Under the pieces are notes generated by a model that saw only the letters and a program-made list of their open reading frames with translations, was not told where the DNA came from and searched no databases. A stretch of DNA of 64,000 bases, taken from Paenibacillus glycanilyticus (GTDB lineage: Bacteria > Bacillota > Bacilli > Paenibacillales > Paenibacillaceae). This document shows, piece after piece, positions 1-8,432 of this stretch. A program made the position numbers and the translations under genes. How positions within the stretch are numbered: the first letter of the stretch is position 1; each line of letters opens with the position of its first letter. The DNA is taken from positions 124,001 to 188,000 of the forward strand of contig NZ_JAMBNP010000009.1 in assembly GCF_023715145.1 (NCBI RefSeq), written 5' to 3'.

Positions 1-1149
1 GGATTAGTCGGCAATGTATACAAGGGACGAGTTGTTAATGTACTGCCGGGCATGCAGGCCGCTTTTGTAGATATTGGTCTGGGTAAAAATGCGTTTCTAT
101 ACATAGATGATCTGCTGCATCCGCATTTGGAGAAACAGCCCGAGCAAAAGCCCTCTATCACGGAGCTAGTGAAGCCAGGACAGGAATTGGTTGTGCAAGT
201 CATGAAGGAGCCCATGGGCAGCAAAGGAGCGCGTGTGACCACGCATTTCACTCTGCCTGGCCGGTGGCTTGTGTTTATGCCGATAGCCGGATACGTCGGA
301 GTATCCAAAAAGATAATGGCCGAAAGCGAACGCTCGCGGATCCGGATGATTGGGGAACAGCTGCGGCAGGGCGAGGAAGGGATCATCATGCGCACTGCGG
401 CGGAAGGCGAATCGCAAGAGTCGCTGGGGACGGACGTTGATCAGCTGCGCCAGCTTTGGACAAGCGTCATGCAGCGTTCAGTTACCGCGAAAGCCCCGGC
501 AGAGCTTCATCGCGAGGCTGGCCTGCTGCGGCGCGCGGTAAGGGATACGCTGACTGACGATATCGACGAGGTATGGCTGGATGATGCTTCCCGTTCGAGC
601 GAAGCGGTATCCCTGCTGAAAGAAATGACCCCTCATCTGGCGGGACGGCTGAAGCTGTTTGATGCGCGGAAGGAAAAGGTTTCTTTATTCGACCGTTTCC
701 GGGTGACCGAACAGATTGAAGCGGCTTTTCAGACCCGCATCCGTCTGGAGAGCGGAGGCTCTCTCGTATGGGATGAAACGGAGGCGCTGACGGTCATTGA
801 CGTAAATACGGCTAAATATACGGGCGCGATCGGCCTCGAAGACACGGTGTTCCGAACGAATATGGAAGCGGCGGACGAGATTGCCAGGTTGCTGCGGATT
901 CGCGATGTTGGCGGCATCATCATTATTGATTTTATTGATATGGAGAACGAGTCCAACCGCGAGAGGGTCATGGCCCGTCTATCGGATTGGGCGAAGAAGG
1001 ACCGGACCAAATGCACCGTATTTGGTTGGACAAGGCTTGGCCTGCTTGAACTGACAAGACGGAAAGCAAGGGACAACGCGGCACGGCAATTAAGCGGGCG
1101 CTGCCCGGCATGCGGTGGCACAGGGAAAAAATCTTCCATACATCTGTAG
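1..1149 (+). CDS. rng: Ribonuclease E/G family protein, 5' end outside the window
   Basis: The reading frame is open from base 1, so the start lies upstream; 382 codons are visible. They begin inside an S1 RNA-binding domain (Val-Tyr-Lys-Gly-Arg, then Gly-Met-Gln-Ala-Ala-Phe-Val-Asp). The DNase I-like catalytic part follows, with the two metal-binding aspartates in TVIDVNT and IIIIDFIDM. Near the end is the CPAC motif that binds the shared zinc in RNase E/G dimers, and there is no long RNase E-type C-terminal scaffold. The enzyme cuts single-stranded RNA in rRNA and mRNA processing. It lies directly upstream of rplU, a common order in Paenibacillaceae. Rng or a short RNase E cannot be told apart without the N-terminus. 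Confidence 0.9.
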   Translation, partial: GLVGNVYKGRVVNVLPGMQAAFVDIGLGKNAFLYIDDLLHPHLEKQPEQKPSITELVKPGQELVVQVMKEPMGSKGARVTTHFTLPGRWLVFMPIAGYVGVSKKIMAESERSRIRMIGEQLRQGEEGIIMRTAAEGESQESLGTDVDQLRQLWTSVMQRSVTAKAPAELHREAGLLRRAVRDTLTDDIDEVWLDDASRSSEAVSLLKEMTPHLAGRLKLFDARKEKVSLFDRFRVTEQIEAAFQTRIRLESGGSLVWDETEALTVIDVNTAKYTGAIGLEDTVFRTNMEAADEIARLLRIRDVGGIIIIDFIDMENESNRERVMARLSDWAKKDRTKCTVFGWTRLGLLELTRRKARDNAARQLSGRCPACGGTGKKSSIHL

Positions 1150-1156
1150 GTTATAG

Positions 1157-1185
1157 TTGATTGATTGGGCTGCGTGTGATAGAAT
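1157..1185 (+). promoter_or_regulatory. SigA-type promoter for the rplU operon
   Basis: TTGATT at 1157-1162 and TAGAAT at 1180-1185 are separated by 17 bases, with a TG one base before the -10 box. It lies just after the RNase gene and would start an mRNA with about 120 bases of leader before rplU. Confidence 0.65.
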
Positions 1186-1191
1186 GTTCTA

Positions 1192-1300
1192 GTATGTCTC
1201 ATCCTATAACTGTGTGGACATGCATGAACCGCTCCAATCGGGTTTAAGAGCAGCAGCTTTTGGCTGCGGCCACCTGGATTAGGCGAGTCTTCGACAATAA
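1192..1300 (+). ncRNA. Probable ribosomal protein L21 leader
   Basis: The stretch between the promoter and the rplU ribosome binding site has no gene. It contains a clear hairpin (GCAGC at 1250-1254 against GCTGC at 1263-1267) followed by a conserved-looking purine-rich run into the binding site. Firmicute rplU genes commonly carry an autoregulatory L21 leader here. The assignment rests on position and the hairpin; I did not match the full covariance model. Confidence 0.5.
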
Positions 1301-1313
1301 GGAGGTGCAACTC

Positions 1314-1625
1314 ATGTTCGCAATTATCGAAACTGGCGGCAAGCAATACAAAGTTCAAGAGGGCGATGTAATCTACATCGAAAAACTGAACGCAAACGAA
1401 GGCGAAAGCGTAACGTTTGATCGTGTATTGGCAGTATCTAACGGCGAAGGTCTCGTAACTGGTACTCCAGTTGTTTCCGGCGCTACTGTTTCTGGCAAAA
1501 TCGAGAAACAAGGTAAAGGCCAAAAGATCATCGTTTACAAATACAAAGCCAAAAAGAACTACCGCCGCAAGCAAGGCCATCGTCAACCGTTCACGAAAGT
1601 AACAATCGAGAAAATCCAAGCGTAA
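1314..1625 (+). CDS. rplU: 50S ribosomal protein L21
   Basis: 103 residues, the usual L21 length, starting [18 protein letters not shown] and carrying the lysine-rich [15 protein letters not shown] signature that contacts 23S rRNA. The ATG at 1314 follows AAGGAGGTG at 1299-1307 with good spacing. The frame is open further upstream, but that part is not L21-like and crosses the leader. First gene of the L21-Prp-L27 operon; prp starts 12 bases after its stop. Expression is probably set by the promoter and leader just upstream. Confidence 0.97.
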   Translation: MFAIIETGGKQYKVQEGDVIYIEKLNANEGESVTFDRVLAVSNGEGLVTGTPVVSGATVSGKIEKQGKGQKIIVYKYKAKKNYRRKQGHRQPFTKVTIEKIQA

Positions 1626-1637
1626 GAGGACTTTCTT

Positions 1638-1973
1638 ATGATAACTGTTACAGTCGAACGTAGAGCCGCTGACAGACGGATTGTATCATTTGCGATCTCC
1701 GGACACGCTAAATATGCAGACCGCGGCAAGGATATCATCTGCGCCGGGGTATCGGCCGTTTCGGTCGGAACCGTCAATGCTATCGAAGCGTTGTCGAACG
1801 TGGTACTGCCGGCTTCGATGAAGAATGGATGGCTTTCGTCAGACATTCCGGAGCAGCCGGATAAGGAAACGGACGACAAGGTACAGCTGTTGCTCGAATC
1901 GATGGTCGTTATGCTCGGTACAATCTCAAAAACTTACGGTAAATACGTCGTAATTCATGAACAACTTCTTTAA
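1638..1973 (+). CDS. prp: Ribosomal-processing cysteine protease Prp
   Basis: 111 residues. Prp removes the short N-terminal extension of ribosomal protein L27, an essential step in Firmicutes. The catalytic pair is visible: His23 in SGHAKYA and Cys35 in [11 protein letters not shown], at the spacing known for the family (YsxB in B. subtilis). It sits between rplU and rpmA, and the L27 encoded next door carries the extension it would cut, so substrate and enzyme are co-transcribed. The gap to rpmA is 17 bases. Confidence 0.95.
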   Translation: MITVTVERRAADRRIVSFAISGHAKYADRGKDIICAGVSAVSVGTVNAIEALSNVVLPASMKNGWLSSDIPEQPDKETDDKVQLLLESMVVMLGTISKTYGKYVVIHEQLL

Positions 1974-1990
1974 AGAAGGAGGGAAACACC

Positions 1991-2302
1991 ATGTTGAAAT
2001 TAGATCTTCAGCTTTTCGCATCGAAGAAAGGTGTAGGTTCTACAAAGAACGGCCGCGACAGCCATTCGAAACGTCTTGGCGCTAAACGCGCTGACGGTCA
2101 AGTCGTATCCGCTGGCAGCATCTTGTTCCGCCAACGCGGTACTAAGATTCACCCAGGTACAAACGTGGGTATCGGTAAAGACGACACGCTTTTCGCACTG
2201 GTTGAAGGCGTTGTTAAGTTCGAACGTTTGGGACGCGATCGCAAAAAAGTGAGCGTGTACCCTGTTGATCTGGCTCCGGTAGCCGCAGCAGTAGAAGCTT
2301 AA
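1991..2302 (+). CDS. rpmA: 50S ribosomal protein L27, made as a precursor
   Basis: 103 residues. The N-terminus [10 protein letters not shown] followed by SKKGVGST matches the Firmicute-type precursor, in which Prp cuts after the Phe-Ala pair so that the mature tail can reach the peptidyl transferase centre. The body has the L27 signature [11 protein letters not shown] and [10 protein letters not shown]. The ATG follows a strong AAGGAGGG site. Last gene of the operon; a strong terminator begins 13 bases after the stop. Confidence 0.97.
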   Translation: MLKLDLQLFASKKGVGSTKNGRDSHSKRLGAKRADGQVVSAGSILFRQRGTKIHPGTNVGIGKDDTLFALVEGVVKFERLGRDRKKVSVYPVDLAPVAAAVEA

Positions 2303-2314
2303 TAGCAACAAGTG

Positions 2315-2352
2315 CCCCGGCCTGATGAACAGGCCGGGGTTTTTGTTTGTTT
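2315..2352 (+). terminator. Intrinsic terminator after rpmA
   Basis: A perfect ten-base stem (CCCCGGCCTG at 2315-2324 against CAGGCCGGGG at 2330-2339), a five-base loop and a T-rich tail. It ends the rplU-prp-rpmA unit. Confidence 0.93.
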
Positions 2353-2377
2353 AGACCTTTCGGCTGCCGCAATCGCA

Positions 2378-2386
2378 TGCTATACT
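2378..2386 (+). promoter_or_regulatory. Extended -10 promoter for spo0B-obg
   Basis: TGC-TATACT at 2378-2386 is a good extended -10 element; the region 17 bases upstream (TTTCGG) is a poor -35 box. It lies between the rpmA terminator and the spo0B start, where a separate promoter is needed. Confidence 0.45.
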
Positions 2387-2411
2387 GGTTTAGCTAGGAA
2401 ACAAGCAGAAA

Positions 2412-3164
2412 GTGGGAACGATCAGGATGGATCGCATTAGAATGGCGAGACAGTCGGCAGCGGCTTCCGTTGTGCTGCCAGGTGCGGCTGTGCTCATTTG
2501 GCCTTCTTCGGTATGGCTGGTTGCACTTTTTCTCTTATGGACAGTAGCAGTTGCGGTATTATGGATCAAGACGGAACGCAAAGAGCAGGAGCAGCGGCTG
2601 GCGCGGACCGTGCAGATGCTGCAGACAGCAAGCATCAAGACACTAAATCATCATCGGCATGACTGGATGAATGATCTTCAAGTATTGTTCGGCTACATAC
2701 GGATGAACAAGCTGGATAAAACCGTGGAATACGTGGAGAAGATAAGGGTTAGAATGACGGAGGAGAGCCAGATTGCAAAGCTTGGCGTCCCTTCACTGAT
2801 CAGCTATATTCAATCTTTCCGCACCTTGACCAATGCCATGCAGCTTCAGGTAAAGATGGATGACAGCATCCACTTGAACGAGCTGGAGGATGGCGGACGG
2901 GCTATCGCGGAATCGATCATCAGCCTGATCAATGCCTACAGATTCTCCGTGAAGACAGGGTACGGCGATCCGGCTTCACTTACGTTAAAGCTCTCCAGAG
3001 ATGAGGAGATGCTGATTGTAGCTTTTTATTACGAGGGCGACTTAACCAGCGAGCAGCAGCTTGCGGATAAAATAAAACAGCAGTTGGAAGGCGCGTCTCT
3101 ATTGCCGGTCGATGTGGAGCATCCGCAGCGGGAATTGGTGTTAAAAGCGGAATGGCGCGCTTGA
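2412..3164 (+). CDS. spo0B: Sporulation phosphotransferase Spo0B
   Basis: 250 residues. Spo0B passes phosphate from Spo0F to Spo0A in the sporulation phosphorelay. The hallmark is [16 protein letters not shown], where His83 corresponds to the phosphorylated histidine of B. subtilis Spo0B, followed by a degenerate ATPase-like C-terminal half. Unlike B. subtilis Spo0B it has a hydrophobic N-terminus (about residues 19-51, one or two membrane spans), so it is probably membrane-bound. The start is GTG at 2412; ATG at 2427 is possible. It sits between rpmA and obg exactly as in B. subtilis, with obg 13 bases downstream. Confidence 0.88.
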   Translation: MGTIRMDRIRMARQSAAASVVLPGAAVLIWPSSVWLVALFLLWTVAVAVLWIKTERKEQEQRLARTVQMLQTASIKTLNHHRHDWMNDLQVLFGYIRMNKLDKTVEYVEKIRVRMTEESQIAKLGVPSLISYIQSFRTLTNAMQLQVKMDDSIHLNELEDGGRAIAESIISLINAYRFSVKTGYGDPASLTLKLSRDEEMLIVAFYYEGDLTSEQQLADKIKQQLEGASLLPVDVEHPQRELVLKAEWRA

Positions 3165-3177
3165 ACGGGGGCAAAAC

Positions 3178-4497
3178 ATGTTTGTCGATAAAGCGAAGAT
3201 ATTTGTAAAAGGCGGCAACGGAGGCAACGGGATCGTCTCCTACCGCCGCGAGAAATACGTGCCGGAGGGCGGACCAGCCGGCGGCGACGGCGGAAATGGC
3301 GGTGACGTTATTTTCCGGGTGGACGAAGGCCTGAGGACGCTTATGGATTTCCGTTATCAAAAGCATTTCAAAGGACCGGCGGGCGAGCGCGGCAAGGTGA
3401 AATCGATGCATGGCGCGAGTGCTGACGATATGATCGTTCGCATTCCGCCAGGAACCGTGATTGTGGACGACGATTCTCAGGAGATTATCGCCGATATGAC
3501 GCGACACGGGCAAGAAGTAGTCGTTGCGCGCGGCGGCCGAGGCGGCCGTGGCAACATCCGGTTCGCTACGATCAATAATCCTGCTCCGGATATTTGCGAG
3601 AACGGTGAAGAAGGCGAAGAGCGCTGGGTTACTCTGGAGCTTAAAGTCATGGCGGACGTTGGTCTTGTCGGCTTCCCTAGCGTAGGCAAGTCGACGCTTC
3701 TGTCGGTTGTGTCCGGCGCTAAGCCAAAGATTGGCGCTTATCACTTTACGACGATTACTCCTAACCTCGGCGTTGTTGACGTCGGCGACGGACGCAGCTT
3801 CGTAATGGCTGACCTTCCCGGCTTGATCGAAGGGGCTCATGAAGGCGTTGGACTTGGCCATGAATTCTTGCGGCATGTTGAGCGGACGAGAGTTATCGTC
3901 CATGTGCTGGATATCGCGGGAACGGAAGGCCGCGATCCGTTCGAGGATTGGGTCAAAATCAACGATGAGCTCGTGAAATACAACGAGAAGCTTGCGGAGC
4001 GTCCGCAGATCATCGCAGCCAACAAGATGGATATGCCGGAGGCGGCCGATAATCTGGAACTGTTCAAGCAGCAGCTGGAAGAGGTGCGCGGAGACCGGGA
4101 ATACATCATTGTTCCGATTTCGTCGCTCACGAAGCAAGGCGTTCAGGAGCTTCTCTATAAAGCGGCCGATACGCTTGACTCCGTTCCGGAGGAAGTATCG
4201 ATTGAAGAAGTGAAGGATGTCGCGGAGCGGAAAGTATTCACGTTCGAGAAACGCGAGGATGACAGCTTCACGATTCACCGCGAAGACGAGATCTTCATCG
4301 TGAAGGGCACGAGAATCGAGAACTATCTGAAGCGTATGAACATGAATTCGTACGATGCGATTATGCGCTTTGCGCAGCTCATGCGGAAGATGGGCGTTGA
4401 TGCCGCTCTCCGCCGTGAAGGCGCTAGAGACGGGGATACGGTTCAAATTGCCGACTTCACGTTCGAATTCTTCGAAGGCAGCGATTATAACGGTTAA
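3178..4497 (+). CDS. obg: Obg family GTPase (CgtA)
   Basis: 439 residues. An essential GTPase of late 50S ribosome assembly and of stress and sporulation signalling. It has the glycine-rich Obg fold (residues 1-158, with the repeated GGNGG pattern), the G domain with G1 GFPSVGKST at 165-173, DLPG for G3 and NKMD at 282-285 for G4, then the C-terminal OCT domain typical of Firmicute Obg (about 345-425). It follows spo0B by 13 bases and is probably co-transcribed with it, as in B. subtilis. A terminator follows. Confidence 0.97.
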   Translation: MFVDKAKIFVKGGNGGNGIVSYRREKYVPEGGPAGGDGGNGGDVIFRVDEGLRTLMDFRYQKHFKGPAGERGKVKSMHGASADDMIVRIPPGTVIVDDDSQEIIADMTRHGQEVVVARGGRGGRGNIRFATINNPAPDICENGEEGEERWVTLELKVMADVGLVGFPSVGKSTLLSVVSGAKPKIGAYHFTTITPNLGVVDVGDGRSFVMADLPGLIEGAHEGVGLGHEFLRHVERTRVIVHVLDIAGTEGRDPFEDWVKINDELVKYNEKLAERPQIIAANKMDMPEAADNLELFKQQLEEVRGDREYIIVPISSLTKQGVQELLYKAADTLDSVPEEVSIEEVKDVAERKVFTFEKREDDSFTIHREDEIFIVKGTRIENYLKRMNMNSYDAIMRFAQLMRKMGVDAALRREGARDGDTVQIADFTFEFFEGSDYNG

Positions 4498-4512
4498 TGA
4501 AATAGAGCAAAT

Positions 4513-4546
4513 AGACGGTAAAGGCGGCCTTTGGCCGTCTTTTTTA
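4513..4546 (+). terminator. Intrinsic terminator after obg
   Basis: AGACGG at 4513-4518 pairs with CCGTCT at 4535-4540, with an inner AAAGG/CCTTT helix, followed by six T residues. Confidence 0.85.
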
Positions 4547-4570
4547 CATAGAAAGCATCGCAGTTACCTA

Positions 4571-4599
4571 TTGCCGCATCCAGCATATTCCGATATAAT
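4571..4599 (+). promoter_or_regulatory. SigA-type promoter for pheB-hom-thrB-pheA
   Basis: TTGCCG at 4571-4576 and a perfect TATAAT at 4594-4599, 17 bases apart, 45 bases before the pheB start. Confidence 0.75.
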
Positions 4600-4643
4600 G
4601 TCCATTATAGAAGAACAACTGTCTTTGTAGGGAGGACGAAATA

Positions 4644-5081
4644 GTGACGCAACGTTATTATGTCGTTCGTGAGGATATGCTCCCGGAGGCGATCCTGAAG
4701 ACCATCCAGGTGAAAGAGATGCTTTCACGCGGCGAGGCGTCGACGGTGCATGAGGCGGTAGAGAAAGTAGGGCTTAGCCGAAGCGCTTTTTACAAGTATA
4801 AAGACGGCGTATACGGCCTTCATGAGCTGGAACGTGAACGGATCGTAACCATTTCGATGGATTTGGAGCATCGATCCGGTGTATTATCTAAGGTATTGAG
4901 TCTTGTGGCAAGCCTAGAGGGGAATGTGCTGACCATGAACCAGACGATTCCGCTGCAGGGTTTTGCCAATGTGGTCATATCTGTGGATATATCACAGCTG
5001 AATGAAGAACTGACAACGCTTATTGAAGTTATTCGCAGCCAGGAAGGCGTGCGCAAAGCTGCCGTTATCGGACAAGGTTGA
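4644..5081 (+). CDS. pheB: ACT domain protein PheB
   Basis: 145 residues. A predicted regulatory protein rather than an enzyme: an N-terminal helical segment resembling a helix-turn-helix (about 25-60, including GLSRSAFYKYKDGVY) and a C-terminal ACT domain (about 72-142, MDLEHRSGVLSKVLSLVAS) of the kind that binds amino acids. It belongs to the UPF0735/PheB family. The start is GTG at 4644, set by GGGAGGA upstream. It is the first gene of an amino-acid operon; hom follows after 18 bases. In B. subtilis pheB is directly followed by pheA, whereas here hom and thrB lie between them. Confidence 0.9.
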   Translation: MTQRYYVVREDMLPEAILKTIQVKEMLSRGEASTVHEAVEKVGLSRSAFYKYKDGVYGLHELERERIVTISMDLEHRSGVLSKVLSLVASLEGNVLTMNQTIPLQGFANVVISVDISQLNEELTTLIEVIRSQEGVRKAAVIGQG

Positions 5082-5099
5082 TTAGATGGAGGGAATTGT

Positions 5100-6386
5100 A
5101 TGAAGCCAGTGAAGGTAGGTTTGCTTGGTCTCGGTACTGTCGGGACTGGTGTAGTGCGTATTGTGGAAGGACACCAGGAAGATTTGCAAAGCCAGGTCGG
5201 ATCCCCGATCGTCATTGAGAAAATTCTTGTTCAAAATAAAGCGAAATCCCGCAGCATTTCGATCGATTCGTCCAAGCTGACGGAAGATCCGTGGGAGATC
5301 ATCAGCAATCCGGATATCGATGTGATCGTTGAAGTCATGGGCGGAATCGGATCGACGAAGGAATATATTATGGAGGCACTCTCCCGCGGCAAGCATGTCG
5401 TTACCGCGAACAAGGACTTGATGGCGCTCCATGGCCCGGAAATTCTGGCGAAGGCGCAGGAGCATGGCTGCGATGTGTACTATGAAGCCAGCGTCGCGGG
5501 CGGCATCCCGATTATCCGTACACTGGTGGAAGGCTTCTCTTCCGACCGCATCACGAAGATCATGGGGATCGTGAACGGCACGACGAACTACATTCTGTCG
5601 AAGATGAGTCTGGAAGGCGCATCTTATGATGATGTATTGAAGGAAGCGCAAGAGCTTGGCTACGCGGAATCGGATCCGACTTCCGATGTGGAGGGCCTTG
5701 ACGCCGCACGCAAGATGACGATTCTCGCAACGCTTGGCTTCCGTGCAAAGGTTGCGCTTGAAGATGTCTCCGTGCAGGGCATGTCCAAGGTATCGAAAGA
5801 AGATATCCTGTACGCTAAGCGTCTGGGCTATGAAGTGAAGCTGCTGGGTATCGCGGAACGTCAGGATGACCAGTTCAGCATCAGCGTTCAACCAACCATG
5901 GTGAAGAAATCGCATCCGATTGCATCCGTTAACGGTGTGTACAATGCCGTCTACGTGTATGGCGAAGCAGTAGGCGAGACGATGTTCTACGGTCCTGGCG
6001 CGGGTGAACTGCCTACAGCGACTTCCATTGTTTCCGACCTTGTAGCGGTTGTAAAAAACCTTAAGCTTGGCGTTAACGGCAAGCAAAGCGTATTGACATA
6101 CAAAGAGAAGAAGCTCAAGACAGACGAGCAGATCTCTTCGAAATATTTCCTGCTGCTGCATGTAGATGACCGCGCCGGCGTGCTCGCTCAGATTACGCAA
6201 ATCTTCGCCGAATACGAAGTTAGTCTTGAATCGGTGCTGCAGCAGCCTAATCCGAACAATCCGGATGCTGAAATTATCGTTATTACCCATGATGCGAATA
6301 AAGCTGCTATCCAGAAGGTGCTGCAGAAATTCGGTTCGCTGGACGTTATCCGCAAGGTGAAGAGCGTCTACCGCGTAGAAGGATAA
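5100..6386 (+). CDS. hom: Homoserine dehydrogenase
   Basis: 428 residues. Reduces aspartate semialdehyde to homoserine, the branch point to threonine and methionine. The N-terminal NAD(P)-binding fold starts with GLLGLGTVGTGV (residues 8-19). The catalytic domain includes TANKDLMALHGPEI and the NGTTNYILSKM stretch, and a C-terminal ACT domain (about 350-425) is the usual site of threonine feedback. Length and layout match B. subtilis Hom. It is followed by thrB, but no threonine synthase gene is in the window. Confidence 0.96.
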   Translation: MKPVKVGLLGLGTVGTGVVRIVEGHQEDLQSQVGSPIVIEKILVQNKAKSRSISIDSSKLTEDPWEIISNPDIDVIVEVMGGIGSTKEYIMEALSRGKHVVTANKDLMALHGPEILAKAQEHGCDVYYEASVAGGIPIIRTLVEGFSSDRITKIMGIVNGTTNYILSKMSLEGASYDDVLKEAQELGYAESDPTSDVEGLDAARKMTILATLGFRAKVALEDVSVQGMSKVSKEDILYAKRLGYEVKLLGIAERQDDQFSISVQPTMVKKSHPIASVNGVYNAVYVYGEAVGETMFYGPGAGELPTATSIVSDLVAVVKNLKLGVNGKQSVLTYKEKKLKTDEQISSKYFLLLHVDDRAGVLAQITQIFAEYEVSLESVLQQPNPNNPDAEIIVITHDANKAAIQKVLQKFGSLDVIRKVKSVYRVEG

Positions 6387-6439
6387 TCTGACCTCGAGCT
6401 TGAATGATTGCAAAAGCAAATAAAGGAGCTTTATCCGTC

Positions 6440-7414
6440 ATGAATAATCGTCGAGTAATTGTGAAAGTGCCGGCCAGCACCGCAAATCTGGGTCCTGGCT
6501 TCGATACGCTTGGGATGGCGCTTTCGTTATACGCCTGGATCGAGATGTCGGCAGCGGAAACCACGACATTCCGTTTGTACGGCGATCAGATGCAAGGCAT
6601 TCCAACTGATAAATCGAATCTGCTCTACGAAGTTGCCCAGCTTGTTTTCGAAGAAGCGGGGGTAAGCATTCCGGAGCTGGACATTGCGATGTACAGCGAT
6701 ATTCCTCTAACAAGAGGTCTTGGCAGCAGTGCTTCTGCTATCGTTGGAGCGCTGGTGTCCGCGAATGCGCTGATTGGCAGCCCGCTGACCGATCATAAGC
6801 TGTTCCAGCTTGCTACCAAGCTGGAAGGGCATCCTGACAATGTTGGCGCCTCCTTGTACGGCGGTATCGTTGTGTCCGCCTGGGATGGCGAGCGTGCAGA
6901 CTATGTTCGCCTTGAGCCGCATGCGAAGCTCGAGACGCTTGTGGCGATCCCGGCTTTCCAGCTGTCGACGGAAAAGGCGCGCCATGCGCTGCCTTCGCAG
7001 ATCAGCATGGCTGACGCGGTCTTTAACGTAGGGTGCAGTTCTCTGCTAGTGGCAGCACTGGCGAGCGGCGAGCTTGGACTTATCCGCCATGCGATGCGCG
7101 ACCGGCTGCATCAGCCGTACCGTGCGCCGCTTATTCCGGGCATGTCCACCATTTTGGAGAATGCCGCGGATTACGGAGCGCTTGGTGCCGCATTGAGCGG
7201 AGCGGGCCCTACCCTTATTGCGTTTGTTGATGCGGACGGCAAGAATAAGCCGGAGCTGGAGCAATTTTTGCTTGCGACCCTGAAGCAGGAAGGCATCGAA
7301 GCGGAGACCATGTGGTTGAAGCCAAGCGCTGAAGGTCCGGTCATTACGGTGGAGGATGCGGCAAGCCCTGCTCTCGGCCTTATGGAGCGGATAAAAGGAG
7401 AAGTTGTACGATGA
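6440..7414 (+). CDS. thrB: Homoserine kinase
   Basis: 324 residues. Phosphorylates homoserine on the way to threonine. GHMP kinase fold: N-terminal VKVPASTANLGPGFDTLG, the ATP-binding loop RGLGSSASAIVGA (about 92-104) and the C-terminal GAALSGAGPTLIAF motif. The ATG at 6440 follows AAAGGAG at 6422-6428; an upstream in-frame ATG at 6404 lacks a site and adds a non-homologous leader. The stop overlaps the start of pheA (ATGA), which points to translational coupling of threonine and phenylalanine genes. Confidence 0.96.
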   Translation: MNNRRVIVKVPASTANLGPGFDTLGMALSLYAWIEMSAAETTTFRLYGDQMQGIPTDKSNLLYEVAQLVFEEAGVSIPELDIAMYSDIPLTRGLGSSASAIVGALVSANALIGSPLTDHKLFQLATKLEGHPDNVGASLYGGIVVSAWDGERADYVRLEPHAKLETLVAIPAFQLSTEKARHALPSQISMADAVFNVGCSSLLVAALASGELGLIRHAMRDRLHQPYRAPLIPGMSTILENAADYGALGAALSGAGPTLIAFVDADGKNKPELEQFLLATLKQEGIEAETMWLKPSAEGPVITVEDAASPALGLMERIKGEVVR

Positions 7415-8283
7415 AGACAATTGCAGTATTGCCTGCGGGCTCCGTCTCGGATGAAGCGGTCAAGCGGCTGTTCGCCGGAGAACCAATGAATTGGAAGCAT
7501 CACCGTCTGATCGCCGACGTATTTATGTCGACCGTTAACGGTGTCAGCGATTATAGCGTTGTCCCTATTGAGAATACCATTGAAGGTTCCGTTAATCTTC
7601 ATGTGGACTGGCTAGTTCATGAAGTGGAATTGCCGATTCAGGCAGAATGGGTTTACCCTTCCATTCAGAATTTAATAGGCCGAAGCTCGGAAGCAGCCGG
7701 AGAAGACGGTACGATTGATTTCAGCAAGATCAAGAAAGTGATTAGCCATCCCGTTGCTATTGCGCAGTGCCTCCAGTTCCTGCGCAGCGAGCTTCCGCAC
7801 GCCGAGATTGAAACGGCGGGAAGCACATCGGAAGGCGTTAAGATCGTGAAGGAGAATCCCGGCGAAGGCTGGGCGGCGATTGGTACGATGACCGCAGCCG
7901 GCAATAACGGTCTCGATGTATTAGGGCAAGGGATTACGGATCACGATAACAACTTTACCCGGTTCCTGCTTGTAGGCCGCGAGCCATTCACGGCACGTCA
8001 ATCCGACAAGCAAAAAACAAGCATCCTAATTACGCTGCCGGAGGACTATCCGGGCGCGCTTCATCAAGTGCTTGCCGCGTTTGCATGGCGGAAGATCAAC
8101 TTGTCGAAGATTGAGTCACGCCCGACGAAGAAAAAGCTGGGCAATTATTATTTTTATATCGATATCGATATGGCGCTGGATACGGTACTCCTGCCTTCGG
8201 CGCTTGAAGAGATTGAGGCGCTTGGATGCCAGGTCCGCATTCTTGGCAGTTACCCGAGCTTTACTTACGAACAGCTTATCTAA
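7411..8283 (+). CDS. pheA: Prephenate dehydratase
   Basis: 290 residues. Converts prephenate to phenylpyruvate in phenylalanine synthesis. This is the monofunctional Bacillus-type enzyme with no chorismate mutase part: a PDT domain (1-195) with the catalytic TRF motif at 183-185, then an ACT domain (about 200-280) with the Phe-binding ESRP at 235-238. It overlaps thrB by four bases. Last gene of the operon, followed at once by a terminator. Feedback inhibition by phenylalanine is expected from the ACT domain. Confidence 0.96.
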   Translation: MKTIAVLPAGSVSDEAVKRLFAGEPMNWKHHRLIADVFMSTVNGVSDYSVVPIENTIEGSVNLHVDWLVHEVELPIQAEWVYPSIQNLIGRSSEAAGEDGTIDFSKIKKVISHPVAIAQCLQFLRSELPHAEIETAGSTSEGVKIVKENPGEGWAAIGTMTAAGNNGLDVLGQGITDHDNNFTRFLLVGREPFTARQSDKQKTSILITLPEDYPGALHQVLAAFAWRKINLSKIESRPTKKKLGNYYFYIDIDMALDTVLLPSALEEIEALGCQVRILGSYPSFTYEQLI

Positions 8284-8291
8284 TAATGAAT

Positions 8292-8326
8292 TAGCGTTGT
8301 CCTTCATGGGCAGCGCTATTTTTTTT
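8292..8326 (+). terminator. Intrinsic terminator after pheA
   Basis: TAGCGTTGTCC at 8292-8302 pairs with GGGCAGCGCTA at 8308-8318 (two G-U pairs), followed by eight T residues. Confidence 0.93.
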
Positions 8327-8432
8327 GCGTGAAGGTGGAGACACCAGCCTACGTTCTGCATAGGATGTAATGATTGATAGCAGGCATTCGCCGTGCCGTT
8401 ATACAAAGTACGTGACAGGAGGTTTTTTGGTA

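Noticed and set aside
1260-1313. Upstream extension of rplU
   Set aside because: It crosses the leader hairpin and is not L21-like; the ATG at 1314 has the strong ribosome binding site.
2980-4446. Long open frame on the minus strand opposite obg (488 codons), with similar long frames opposite hom, relA, aspS and others
   Set aside because: They mirror strongly conserved genes, have no ribosome binding sites or recognisable domains, and arise from the codon bias of the coding strand.
8383-8407. Possible SigE promoter in front of the LysM gene (GGCATTC and TATACAAA)
   Set aside because: Spacing of ten bases is too short for SigE and the boxes are imperfect, although mother-cell control is biologically likely.
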